A DNA stretch of 64,000 nucleotides from Ensifer sp. BR816. Lineage in GTDB: Bacteria; Pseudomonadota; Alphaproteobacteria; Rhizobiales; Rhizobiaceae. The stretch spans positions 5,811,520 to 5,875,519 of the forward strand of contig NZ_KB905370.1 of the NCBI RefSeq assembly GCF_000378985.1, given 5' to 3'. The position numbers were made by a program, and so were the translations under genes. Shown here piece after piece: positions 9,754 through 18,606 of this stretch (positions within the stretch are counted from its first letter, which is position 1; each line of letters opens with the position of its first letter). The notes under the pieces are model-generated. The model saw only the letters and a list, made by a program, of their open reading frames with translations, had not been told where the DNA came from and did no database searches.

Positions 9754-10665
9754 ATGGAAAGACCGCAACTGCCGCAGGAGCTGCCTGCAGACATCGAAGA
9801 CAAAAAGGCCGAGGCGAAGGCTTGGTTCGAGAGCCTGCGCGACTCGATCTGCGCGGCATTCGAGGCGATCGAGGACGACCTGACGGGGCCGTTGTCGGAT
9901 CGCCCGCCGGGCCGCTTCGTCGGCAAGGATTGGCTTCGCGAAGAAGGCGCCGGCGGCGGCGGGCGCATGTCGATGATGGAGGGCCGCGTCTTCGAAAAGG
10001 TCGGCGTCCATACGTCGACCGTGTTCGGCGAGTTTTCCCCCGAGTTCCGCAACCAGATCCCCGGCGCAAGCGAAGATCCGCGCTTCTGGGCCTCCGGCAT
10101 TTCGCTGATCGCCCATCCGGTGAATCCCAACGTGCCGGCCGTGCACATGAATACGCGCATGGTCGTGACCACCAGCAACTGGTTCGGCGGCGGCGCGGAC
10201 CTAACCCCCGTCCTCGACCGCCGGCGCGTCATGACCGACCCGGACACCTTGGTCTTCCACCGCGCAATGGAGATCACCTGCAATCGGCATCCGGTTGCCG
10301 ACCATGCGAAATTCAAAGAATGGTGCGACGAGTATTTCTTCCTCAAGCACAGGAACGAGCCGCGCGGCACCGGCGGTATCTTCTACGACTGGCTGCACTC
10401 GCCCGAGGACATGGGCGGCTGGCAGGCCGATTTCGCCTTCACCCGCGACGTCGGCAAGGCCTTCGCCATCGTCTATCCAAAAATCGTCAGGGCGAATTTC
10501 AACGCGCCATGGACCGAGGCCGACCGCGACGAGCAGCTCGTGCGTCGCGGCCGCTACGTCGAATTCAACTTGCTCTACGATCGCGGCACCCTCTTCGGCC
10601 TCAAGACCGGCGGCAACGTCGAGTCGATCCTCTCGTCCCTGCCCCCGGTCGTTCGCTGGCCCTGA
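9754..10665 (+). CDS. hemF: Oxygen-dependent coproporphyrinogen III oxidase
   Basis: A 303-residue HemF that converts coproporphyrinogen III to protoporphyrinogen IX with oxygen in heme synthesis. Family blocks read clearly: [20 protein letters not shown] near residue 70, the VHMNTRMV segment near 130, [10 protein letters not shown] near 145, [11 protein letters not shown] near 205 and the C-terminal [20 protein letters not shown]. Length matches the family. It is followed 74 bp later by a BON-domain gene on the same strand. Oxygen dependence fits an aerobic rhizobium. Confidence 0.97.
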   Translation: MERPQLPQELPADIEDKKAEAKAWFESLRDSICAAFEAIEDDLTGPLSDRPPGRFVGKDWLREEGAGGGGRMSMMEGRVFEKVGVHTSTVFGEFSPEFRNQIPGASEDPRFWASGISLIAHPVNPNVPAVHMNTRMVVTTSNWFGGGADLTPVLDRRRVMTDPDTLVFHRAMEITCNRHPVADHAKFKEWCDEYFFLKHRNEPRGTGGIFYDWLHSPEDMGGWQADFAFTRDVGKAFAIVYPKIVRANFNAPWTEADRDEQLVRRGRYVEFNLLYDRGTLFGLKTGGNVESILSSLPPVVRWP

Positions 10666-10738
10666 TTGCCTCACGGGCGAAGACGCGAACAAATCCCAGC
10701 TTACGGCGTTTTCTCCGCAACGACGGAGTGATCGCCGC

Positions 10739-11017
10739 ATGATATTCAAGAAACGCACATTCTTCGGCCACGAGCCCGAAAGAGAAACCCCCGACCATCC
10801 GGCGGAGCTGGAGCGAACGGTTGCCCATTGCCTCGCCGTTGCGCCGGGGCTTGACGCGGCCGACGTCACGGTGACCTGCAGTGGCAACACGGTCCTGCTC
10901 GGCGGCAGCGTTGCCACGCAGGACGAAATTCAACGCGCAGAGGAAGCGGCAAAGTCGGTCGCAGGCGTCGGCGAAGTGCTCAACCGCATCGCACTCTCGA
11001 AGGTCGGCAGCGGGTGA
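10739..11017 (+). CDS. BON-domain protein (92 aa)
   Basis: A small protein whose residues 30-88 form a BON domain (DVTVTCSGNTVLLGGSVATQ, then AAKSVAGVGEVLNRIAL). BON domains bind phospholipid or partner proteins in OsmY-like proteins. Here there is no signal peptide, so it is probably cytoplasmic or membrane-associated. The start at 10739 follows a GGAG sequence about ten bases upstream. It may be read through from hemF, but no functional link is evident. Confidence 0.8.
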   Translation: MIFKKRTFFGHEPERETPDHPAELERTVAHCLAVAPGLDAADVTVTCSGNTVLLGGSVATQDEIQRAEEAAKSVAGVGEVLNRIALSKVGSG

Positions 11018-11055
11018 ACTTCGCCTATGCGACAATGCCCAGTTTCCGGCTGCGC

Positions 11056-11673
11056 TTAGATGGACCGAAGCGTCCAGCCGACGATATCGGCTGCCACCCT
11101 GGCGAAGGCGGCGTCGAGGGCTGTGACAAAGGCCGGATTGCCGGCGCCCTGCACCGGCGCGACGGCACGGAATTCCTGCTGCCTGCGCACGGTGCCGGTG
11201 CGATCATCCAAAATCTTGGCGAAAATCTCGACGACCGCCGTATCCGGCCCGTCGGTGGAAATCTCGAAGGCACGGAGTTCGGTGACCAGCTGATAGTCGA
11301 TGGCAAGACCCTGGCCCGGCTTGCCGACGCCACGAACCCTGCCGGTATTGTCGAAAGTCTGGACGAGCCGATCCTGCACGAGGCGCGGCAGGCTGTCGCC
11401 CCATTGGGCCCCGGCGAGGTATTGCAGCTCCGATCTCGACAGCCGAACGACGATCTGGTCGCTGCCGAGCGTTTTCAGCGCCGTCGGCTCCGGCACGAGG
11501 ATCTGACGGTTCGTTCCTGCCGCACGTTCGACGACGGGCACCGACGCCAGGCTGAACGTATCGTTGACCGCCTGGCGCGTACCGCAGCCCGCCAGCATCG
11601 TCGCCAATGAAAGAACCGCGGCAATCCGGGCCGTTCCCGTACCACGCCACGCTACCAGACCCGGAAAACCCAT
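11056..11673 (-). CDS. ABC-type transport auxiliary lipoprotein (MlaD/PqiC partner)
   Basis: A 205-residue lipoprotein with a lipobox LATMLAGC near residue 25, so it is anchored after cleavage at that cysteine. The remainder resembles the ABC-type transport auxiliary family (DUF330/PqiC) that works with MCE proteins in lipid traffic between the membranes. It is the last gene of the mlaE-mlaF-mlaD unit, 80 bp after mlaD. The start at 11673 (MGFPGLVAWRG) gives a normal signal sequence; a longer frame would put 18 hydrophilic residues ahead of it. Confidence 0.85.
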   Translation of the reverse strand: MGFPGLVAWRGTGTARIAAVLSLATMLAGCGTRQAVNDTFSLASVPVVERAAGTNRQILVPEPTALKTLGSDQIVVRLSRSELQYLAGAQWGDSLPRLVQDRLVQTFDNTGRVRGVGKPGQGLAIDYQLVTELRAFEISTDGPDTAVVEIFAKILDDRTGTVRRQQEFRAVAPVQGAGNPAFVTALDAAFARVAADIVGWTLRSI

Positions 11674-11753
11674 ACGCACATTATCCCCAAACAACGCGGC
11701 GCCGTCCGGCTCCCCGCCCCCACGCAACCTGCCCGCGACCGGTGCTCAGCGAA

Positions 11754-13124
11754 TCACCGGCGCGTGCGGCCATCATATTGCTTAACAGTCTCGCCGCCGA
11801 ATAGCAGGCGCTGTGGATTTCGATCGAAATTGGAAATCGTACTCTGCAGGCTCTGCACCGTCCGCCGCGTTTCGGTGACGAGCGTCTCGACATCCCGCAA
11901 GCCGGAATTGGAGAACCGCTTCAGGTTGTCGGCGATGGGACCGATCTGAGCGTTGAGGTTGTCGGCCATGCGTCGGAATGATTCAAGCGTCGAACGGGCC
12001 TCTGCCGAAAGCGACGGCGCATTCGCGTCGCCGAGGAAGCCGTCGACCTTTACAAGAATGCTGTCGACCCTGTTCGATGCCGCATTCAGCTTGTTCGACA
12101 TCTCCGTGAAATCGGTGATGGTCTGGTCTATGTCCTCCTGGCGGGCGGAGATCTTGTTGGCAAACTCGGACACCTGGGCGGCAACCTTGCGAGCATCGGC
12201 GCTCGCCGCGGAGATGTCATTGACGACCAGCCCGACCTTCTGGGTGTCGACCGCAGCCACCAGCGCGTCGACGCGCTTCAATGTCTGCTGTGCGTTCTTG
12301 CCGAACTGATCATAAGTCTCGACGGTCCGCTTGAATCCGGCGATCGCCTCCGAGACGCCGCCGGACGCGGCCTTGAGGTCGTTGCTCACCTCTTCAACAT
12401 TGCTGACAATCGTGTCGATTTTCTTCGGATCCACCGACTTGATCAGCCTGTCGGCGCTCGCGAGCGTGGTATCGAGCTTCTTCGAGGCCGCACTGACCGA
12501 CCCCGACAACTCCTCGACGCTCTTCAGGAACTGATCGATCGCGTCGGAATTGTCCGCCAGCGCCTTGGAGAACCGCTGCGCATTGCCGATTGTCGCGGTC
12601 AACGGGCCGCGAACTTCAGTGACGAACCCCTGAATGTCGCCGATGGCATTGTTTGCCCGATCAAGAATCTGGTCGGCAGTCGCAAGCAGGCTCGTCACGC
12701 TCGACTGGTCGGCGAGGATACGCGCCTGCGTCCCCTTTTCGAGCGCGGTCTTCAGAATGTTCTCGTCACCCTTCCGCCCGCCGCTGAGCTCGATATAGGC
12801 CGCCCCGGTCAAGCCCTGGATTTCCAGCGTCGCCTTTGTCGAGGCCAGCACCGGCGCGTCGGTCGATACCTCGGTGATGGCGATCGAATAGCGCGGGTCA
12901 TTAGCGTCGATGGCGAGACTGCGCACGGTACCGACATTGATACCGTTGAAGCGCACCGGCGAGCCGACCGACAGGCCGTTGGCAGAGCCCGGAATGTTGA
13001 CGACGAGTTCGACCATCTCGCCGCTTCGGCCATATTGCGACATCCAATAGACGAAACCGAAGGCTGCGGCGATCACGAACACCGTGAAAAAGCCGACAAT
13101 GGCATAGTTCGCTTTGGTTTCCAT
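11754..13124 (-). CDS. MlaD family MCE-domain protein
   Basis: A 456-residue periplasmic lipid-transfer protein. One N-terminal membrane helix (residues 7-28, VGFFTVFVIAAAFGFVYWM) is followed by an MCE domain at about 38-115 (GSANGLSVGSPVRFNGINVG is its hallmark). A very long helical tail of some 330 residues follows, with repeated SVDPKKIDTIVSNVEEVSND-like text. This length, well above the short E. coli MlaD, suggests a coiled-coil extension able to span the periplasm, as in YebT/PqiB or mycobacterial Mce proteins. It lies in the mlaEFD operon. Confidence 0.9.
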   Translation of the reverse strand: METKANYAIVGFFTVFVIAAAFGFVYWMSQYGRSGEMVELVVNIPGSANGLSVGSPVRFNGINVGTVRSLAIDANDPRYSIAITEVSTDAPVLASTKATLEIQGLTGAAYIELSGGRKGDENILKTALEKGTQARILADQSSVTSLLATADQILDRANNAIGDIQGFVTEVRGPLTATIGNAQRFSKALADNSDAIDQFLKSVEELSGSVSAASKKLDTTLASADRLIKSVDPKKIDTIVSNVEEVSNDLKAASGGVSEAIAGFKRTVETYDQFGKNAQQTLKRVDALVAAVDTQKVGLVVNDISAASADARKVAAQVSEFANKISARQEDIDQTITDFTEMSNKLNAASNRVDSILVKVDGFLGDANAPSLSAEARSTLESFRRMADNLNAQIGPIADNLKRFSNSGLRDVETLVTETRRTVQSLQSTISNFDRNPQRLLFGGETVKQYDGRTRR

Positions 13125-13212
13125 CGGCTTCGACTACCCTTGCGGCCCTTGCCGCCCTTCCATCCGCTTCGACACCGGCTTCCGGCGAAGCTATCTTACC
13201 AACTTTTCCGGA

Positions 13213-14022
13213 TCAGTCGTGCTCGCGCACGATCGCCCTCGCCCGCTTGCCGCGGAAATAGGATTTTACCCATGGCTCGTCGCAGGCAAGCATATCCTCG
13301 ATGGTCCCCTCGACCAGGACGCGCTTCTGGCCGAGGACGGCGATCCGGTCGCAAACCGAGAACAGGCTGTCCAGATCGTGCGTCACCATATACACGGTCA
13401 ATCCAAGCGTGTCCCGCAGCTTGGCGATCAACTCGTCGAACTCCGCCGCACCGATCGGATCGAGGCCCGACGTCGGCTCGTCCAGGAAAACGAGATCCGG
13501 ATCGAGCGCCAGCGCGCGTGCGAGTGCGGCGCGCTTGATCATACCGCCGGAAAGCTCCGAAGGGTATTTTTCCGCCGCTTCCGGTGCCAGGCCCACCAGT
13601 TCGATCTTCAGGCGCGCGAGTTCATCCATGAGCTCTTGCGGAAGATCGAGATATTCGCGCATCGGCACCTGGATATTCTCTCGCACGGTTAGCGCGGAAA
13701 AGAGTGCGCCATGCTGGAAGAGAACACCAAGCCGCATATCGAGCGCGATGCGTTCCTCATCGCTGACCTTGTCGTATTCTGCGCCGAGAATCTCGATCGC
13801 ACCGGAGCGCTTCGGCAGCAGCCGCAGGACTGTGCGCATCAAAACCGACTTGCCGGTCCCGGAAGCTCCGACGAATCCGAGGATTTCTCCGCGCAGCACA
13901 TCGAGATTGAGCTTGTCGAGTACGATGTTGTCGCCGAAACCGACCGTCAGGTCGCGCACGGAAAGGACGGTCTCGCGCCTCGTCGCCTGCTCCGGTTGCT
14001 TTTCCATGACCGCCTGAACCAT
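13213..14022 (-). CDS. Mla-type ABC transporter ATP-binding protein
   Basis: A 269-residue ATPase that powers the MCE lipid transporter. Walker A is GASGTGKS near residue 53, the signature LSGGMIKRAALARALA is near 157 and Walker B LVFLDEPTSGLDP is near 178. The GGM-type signature is typical of MlaF. The start at 14022 (MVQAVMEKQPEQ) leaves a 14-bp gap after the permease gene; an internal ATG at 14007 is also possible. It acts on the cytoplasmic face with the permease encoded just upstream. Confidence 0.92.
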   Translation of the reverse strand: MVQAVMEKQPEQATRRETVLSVRDLTVGFGDNIVLDKLNLDVLRGEILGFVGASGTGKSVLMRTVLRLLPKRSGAIEILGAEYDKVSDEERIALDMRLGVLFQHGALFSALTVRENIQVPMREYLDLPQELMDELARLKIELVGLAPEAAEKYPSELSGGMIKRAALARALALDPDLVFLDEPTSGLDPIGAAEFDELIAKLRDTLGLTVYMVTHDLDSLFSVCDRIAVLGQKRVLVEGTIEDMLACDEPWVKSYFRGKRARAIVREHD

Positions 14023-14036
14023 TTTTCCCGTCCGCC

Positions 14037-15191
14037 TCAGAAATCGATCGCCGCATAAAACATCGCGAACAATCCGTCGATCAGGATGACGACGAAGATC
14101 GATTTGACGACCGACGAGGTCACACGCCGACCGAGCGATTCCGCACTGCCGCCGACCTTCAGCCCCTCGACCGCGGCAACGACTCCAATAATGAGCGCCA
14201 TGAACGGCGCCTTGATCATGCCGGCCGCCACTGAGGAGAAATCGACGGCCTCCTGTAGTCGAGCGAGGAACGTCGGTATCGTGATGCCTGAATAGCTCCA
14301 GGCAACGAGCGCCGCTCCGACGAGCGCGGCGAAGTTCGCGATGATGGTCAAGAGCGGCAGCGCGATCGTCAGTGCGACAAGGCGCGGGAAGACCAGTACG
14401 CCGACCGGGCTCAACCCCATGACCTTGAGTGCGTCGACTTCCTCGCGCATCTTCATCGAGCCGATTTCGGCCGTGATCGCGCTGCCCGAGCGGCCGGCAA
14501 TCATGATCGCCGTGAGGAGCACGCCGATTTCGCGCAGTTGAAGAATACCGACCAGATCGACAACAAAGATTTCCGCCCCGAAAGATCGCAGCTGGAATGC
14601 CCCCTGCTGCGCGATGATGGCGCCGATCAGAAAGGACATCAGCGTGATGATGGGCGTCGCCATCACGCCCATGCGGTCGATCTGGTGGACGATCGCCGCA
14701 GGCGAAACGCCGGCGTGGCGCCCGAGCTTCATCTGCGCTCCGCGGACCGCGGAACCCAGGATATACATGGCGGCGACCGTGTCGGTCCAAATCGACACCG
14801 TCACTTCGCCGATCGGCGCAAACAGCCGCTGGAAAAGCGGATCATTTCGTTTCGCACGTTCGGGCTGCCGCAACTCTCCGGGCAATGCGCGCACCAATTC
14901 AACATAGCGCTCCCCGCCGCCAAGGAAACGAATCTCTCCCCCGTCCTCGCTGCCGATCCCGTTCATGAAACGCCGGATGATCCAGGCGCCTGCCGTGTCC
15001 ATCGCCGTGATCCCGGAAAAATCGAATTCGTTGCGGTCGCCGGCCGGCTTCCCGAGCCGTTTCAGCTTGTCGGCCATGGCTTCTGCCGTCTGATGCCGCC
15101 AGTCGCCGCTGAACACGTAACGTCGGCCGCCCCCCCCGTCTGCCTCGGCGAGGGCGACGTCGGCAGCGTTCTGGGATGGCGCGCGCGTCAC
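14037..15191 (-). CDS. Mla-type ABC transporter permease with N-terminal STAS domain
   Basis: A 384-residue MlaE-family permease. Residues 22-115 form a STAS-like domain (FDFSGITAMDTAGAWIIRRF), and residues 140-384 the membrane domain with the family text GRSGSAITAEIGSMKMREEV. E. coli keeps STAS function in the separate MlaB; the fusion here is common in alphaproteobacteria. It is the first gene of the operon (permease, ATPase, MCE protein, lipoprotein). The start is a GTG at 15191; no strong ribosome site is visible, so the exact N-terminus is uncertain. Confidence 0.9.
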   Translation of the reverse strand: MTRAPSQNAADVALAEADGGGGRRYVFSGDWRHQTAEAMADKLKRLGKPAGDRNEFDFSGITAMDTAGAWIIRRFMNGIGSEDGGEIRFLGGGERYVELVRALPGELRQPERAKRNDPLFQRLFAPIGEVTVSIWTDTVAAMYILGSAVRGAQMKLGRHAGVSPAAIVHQIDRMGVMATPIITLMSFLIGAIIAQQGAFQLRSFGAEIFVVDLVGILQLREIGVLLTAIMIAGRSGSAITAEIGSMKMREEVDALKVMGLSPVGVLVFPRLVALTIALPLLTIIANFAALVGAALVAWSYSGITIPTFLARLQEAVDFSSVAAGMIKAPFMALIIGVVAAVEGLKVGGSAESLGRRVTSSVVKSIFVVILIDGLFAMFYAAIDF

Positions 15192-15339
15192 GTGATCTTG
15201 GTCTTTCGATTGCTTTTCGATAATCTCTTAAACCAGATTCGATCTCAGGACAAAATCACCTAGAAATTCAAGGTCGTACTGCACGCCTTGTGCGACCGAA
15301 AAGACACAGCCGCGGGGCGCGACCCGTCGGAGAGCACCG

Positions 15340-16323
15340 ATGCCGATTTCGCTTGCAGCCGCCGTCGAACATTTCCCGATCGCCGGCGCCTTCACCATAT
15401 CCCGCGGCTCGAAAACGACGGCGAGCGTGGTGACCTGCCGCATCGACGACGGTGCTGCGTCCGGTCGCGGCGAATGCGTGCCCTATGGCCGCTACGGCGA
15501 ATCGATCGAATCGGTGCTGAGCGAGATCGATGCCGTTCGACCGCTTGTTGAAGCCGGCATGACGCGGCTTGAGCTGCAGCCGGCGATGAAACCGGGGGCG
15601 GCGCGCAACGCAGTCGACTGCGCGCTCTGGGATCTTGAGGCAAAACAGGCGAACAAATCGGCCGCCACACTGGCCGGGATAGCCGAACCGGTCGCCCTGA
15701 CGACAGCCTATACAATCTCGCTCGCCGATCCGGAAGAGATGATGGCCCGGGCGGCAAAATACGCCCATCGTGCTCTCCTGAAGGTCAAGGTCGGGACCGC
15801 CGACGATAGGTCACGCATCCAGGCCGTGCGGCAAGGCGCACCGGAAAGCAGGATCATCCTGGATGCCAACGAAGGCTGGACGCCGGAAAACCTCGCCTTC
15901 CATTTTGCTGCCTGCGCCGAGGCCGGCATCGCCCTCATCGAGCAACCGCTGCCGGCAGGATATGACGCGGCGCTGGCGCATATCGACCGCTCCGTTCCCG
16001 TCTGTGCGGACGAGAGCGTGCACGCGACCGCAGACCTCAAGGCCCTCGTCGGGCGCTACGACGCGGTCAACATCAAGCTCGACAAGACGGGCGGCCTCAC
16101 CGAGGCGCTGCGAATGCGCAAAGAGGCCGAGCGCCTCGGCCTGAAGATCATGCTGGGCTGTATGGTCGGCAGTTCGCTCGCCATGGCCCCGGCGATGCTC
16201 GTCGCGCAGGGCGCCGACTTCGTCGATCTCGACGGCCCGCTGCTGCTTGCAAAGGACCGAAGCCCGGGGCTCCGCTACGAGGCCTCGCTCGTCTTCCCGC
16301 CTGAGCCGAGCCTGTGGGGCTGA
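15340..16323 (+). CDS. Dipeptide epimerase (L-Ala-D/L-Glu epimerase type)
   Basis: A 327-residue enolase-superfamily enzyme, probably interconverting L-Ala-D-Glu and L-Ala-L-Glu when murein peptides are recycled. The barrel motifs are present: LLKVKVG with the KxK base near residue 150, metal ligands in ILDANEGW, LIEQPLP and CADESVH, and the second base lysine in NIKLDKTGG near residue 245. The end overlaps the convergent MFS gene by 49 bp. The specificity is inferred from overall resemblance, and other dipeptides are possible. Confidence 0.88.
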   Translation: MPISLAAAVEHFPIAGAFTISRGSKTTASVVTCRIDDGAASGRGECVPYGRYGESIESVLSEIDAVRPLVEAGMTRLELQPAMKPGAARNAVDCALWDLEAKQANKSAATLAGIAEPVALTTAYTISLADPEEMMARAAKYAHRALLKVKVGTADDRSRIQAVRQGAPESRIILDANEGWTPENLAFHFAACAEAGIALIEQPLPAGYDAALAHIDRSVPVCADESVHATADLKALVGRYDAVNIKLDKTGGLTEALRMRKEAERLGLKIMLGCMVGSSLAMAPAMLVAQGADFVDLDGPLLLAKDRSPGLRYEASLVFPPEPSLWG

Positions 16324-17495
16324 AGATACCAGCCGGCATAGGCGAAGCAGCATCCGCATAGCGCCACGACCGACATCGAATAGAAGCCGGCGACGCCGAA
16401 CCAGGCGTAAAAATAACCCGACAGAAACGTGAAGATCGCCGTGAAGATGCCGGTGTAGAAGAAATAGAGGCCCTGGGCGGAAGCTTCCTGTTCCTCGGCG
16501 ACGCGCTCAACCAGCTTGTGCTGCATGCCGGTGTGCATGATCGCGTAGGTGAAGGCATGGAAGCACTGGAGGACGAAATAGCCCCAAAAACCCAGGTCCA
16601 TCGGAAAGATCAGCCAGCGCACCACCGCTAGGAGACAGCCGGAGAAAATCATCGTCCAGACACTGAAGCGCCTGACGATCGTCCTGGCGAAGAAGAACAT
16701 CAGCACTTCCGCCGCCACCCCGGCACTCCATAGGGCCCCGATCTGCGTGCCGCTGTAGCCGATCTGCTGCCAGTAGATAGCCGAGAAGGCGAAGAGCATC
16801 GCATGGCTGCTGTTGACGAGCGTCACACCGATCAGCAGCAGTTGCAGATCGGGCTGACGCAACGATTGCGGCGGCGGCTCGGTCAACGCAGTGATCGGCG
16901 AAGGTCGACGCGGACGGCCGATCCGAGGCGCCGCGAAAGCCATGAGAACGGTCAATCCGAAACCGGCGGCCATCGCCGGCAACACCATCCCGCCGCCGAT
17001 GAGACCGATCATCCAGCCGCCGAGCATCGTCGCGCCGATGAAGGCGATCGACCCCCAGACGCGCATCTGCGCATAATCGAAACCCCAGCGACGCACGCCC
17101 GACAGCGCAATGGCCTCGACGATCGGCAGGTAAGGGGAATAGGCGGCCGATTGCAGCGCATAGATCGCCAGCACCGGCCAGAAGTCCCTGGCGAAGAAAA
17201 GAACGAATGCGAGGGCAAGAGAAAGACAGCCCGACCAGATCAGGACGATCGTACGTTCGCCAAGCCGATCCGCCAGTACGCCCGCCAGTGGTGCCGTGAT
17301 AACGCGGATGAACATCGGCACGGCGAGGACCACGCCGATCTCGAAATCGCTCATCGACAAGCTGCTGAGCCAAACCGGAAAGTACGGCATCGCGAAGCCG
17401 TTGACGATCAGCGGCGCGCAGAAGAGCAACGCGATGCGGAGCGCGAAATGACGCGGCGGAGGCCCCAATACGGGGGGCGCGGATGCGGGAATCAT
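16275..17495 (-). CDS. MFS transporter (HcaT/LacY-like)
   Basis: A 406-residue permease with twelve predicted helices. The opening (FCAPLIVNGFAMPYFPVWL) and the motif VLADRLGERTIVL resemble the MFS_1-like family that includes the 3-phenylpropionate transporter HcaT and LacY. The substrate is not known. The gene is convergent with the dipeptide epimerase and shares its last 49 bp with that gene's end. A functional link, such as uptake of a peptidoglycan fragment, is only a guess from location. Confidence 0.85.
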   Translation of the reverse strand: MIPASAPPVLGPPPRHFALRIALLFCAPLIVNGFAMPYFPVWLSSLSMSDFEIGVVLAVPMFIRVITAPLAGVLADRLGERTIVLIWSGCLSLALAFVLFFARDFWPVLAIYALQSAAYSPYLPIVEAIALSGVRRWGFDYAQMRVWGSIAFIGATMLGGWMIGLIGGGMVLPAMAAGFGLTVLMAFAAPRIGRPRRPSPITALTEPPPQSLRQPDLQLLLIGVTLVNSSHAMLFAFSAIYWQQIGYSGTQIGALWSAGVAAEVLMFFFARTIVRRFSVWTMIFSGCLLAVVRWLIFPMDLGFWGYFVLQCFHAFTYAIMHTGMQHKLVERVAEEQEASAQGLYFFYTGIFTAIFTFLSGYFYAWFGVAGFYSMSVVALCGCCFAYAGWYLQPHRLGSGGKTSEAS

Positions 17496-17589
17496 GGGAG
17501 GACCTGATGGCTGTGCGCAAGCTCTAGCACGATTGCTCGGCGGCTCGCCAGCCGCTAGTTTTAGCCACTTGCTGAGCGATCCGGCGGCT

Positions 17590-18453
17590 TCAGGCTGCCT
17601 GCACTGCCGCTAGCGTCACGGGCAGTTCATCGGCCGCGGTCTCCGCGACGGGCATGCTGCCGCGCAGGCTATGCCAGGTGATCAGTTCCATCGTGCCATC
17701 GAAGTGCTCGGCGATCGCCGTGCAGCTCTCGACCCAGTCGCCGGTATTGATGTAGCGGATCTCGTCGATATCCTCGATCACGGCATGGTGGATATGGCCA
17801 CAGATGACGCCCTGTGCGTGGTGTCGGCGGGCCTCGTCCGCGACGACTTTCTGGAACTCTCCGATGAAGTTCACCGCATGCTTGACCTGCAGCTTCGCCC
17901 AGGACGAAAACGACCAATAGGGCATGCCGAGGCGGCGGCGAACGGCGGCAAGTCCGATATTGATGGCGATTGCCATGTCGTAGGCCCAGTCGCCGAGATA
18001 AGCGAGGACGCGCGCATTGCGCACCACGATGTCGAATTCGTCGCCATGCAGCACGAGGTAGTTGCGCCCGTCCGCTGCCTGGTGCATGTGGCGCGCCGCA
18101 ACCTCGATGCCGCCGAAATGGACGCCGGGAAAATCCCGCATGAACTCGTCGTGATTGCCGGGAATATAGATGATGCGCGAACCCTTGCGGGCCTTGCGCA
18201 ACAGCTTCTGGACGACGTCGTTGCAGTTCTGCGGCCAATACCAACTGCGCTTCAGCCGCCAGCCGTCGACGATATCGCCGACAAGAATGATGGTCTCGGC
18301 TTCATGGTGGCGCAGGAAATCGAGCAGATAATCCGTCTTCGCCGCCTTCGAGCCCAGATGGACGTCGGAGATGAACAGCGTCCGCAATTTCCGTACCGGA
18401 TTCTGTTGAGATCCCGATGCCGCTACCATGCGATCCTCGCCTTCTCGTGCCAT
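17590..18453 (-). CDS. Metallophosphoesterase, UDP-2,3-diacylglucosamine diphosphatase-like
   Basis: A 287-residue calcineurin-type phosphoesterase. All metal-binding motifs are present: DVH in LFISDVHLGSK near residue 31, GDIVDGW near 60, GNHDE near 101, GDEFD near 137 and GHIHH near 211. The layout resembles LpxH, which releases UMP in lipid A synthesis. Many rhizobia are reported to use LpxI for that step, so this protein may be an LpxH-like paralogue with another substrate. A later start at MVAASG (residue 9) is possible. It is divergent from dme. Confidence 0.82.
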   Translation of the reverse strand: MAREGEDRMVAASGSQQNPVRKLRTLFISDVHLGSKAAKTDYLLDFLRHHEAETIILVGDIVDGWRLKRSWYWPQNCNDVVQKLLRKARKGSRIIYIPGNHDEFMRDFPGVHFGGIEVAARHMHQAADGRNYLVLHGDEFDIVVRNARVLAYLGDWAYDMAIAINIGLAAVRRRLGMPYWSFSSWAKLQVKHAVNFIGEFQKVVADEARRHHAQGVICGHIHHAVIEDIDEIRYINTGDWVESCTAIAEHFDGTMELITWHSLRGSMPVAETAADELPVTLAAVQAA

Positions 18454-18606
18454 TGATCGCTTTGTGAAAACCAGACTCGTGTTTCAGGAAGATGACACGG
18501 GAATTCCGCGAGCACGACCGCGCGGAGGAAAAGCGACGCGGTGAAACTGTACGCGGGCGGGAAATCATGCCAAAAGGCCCCGATCTAGAAAGAGGGATGT
18601 GACGGC

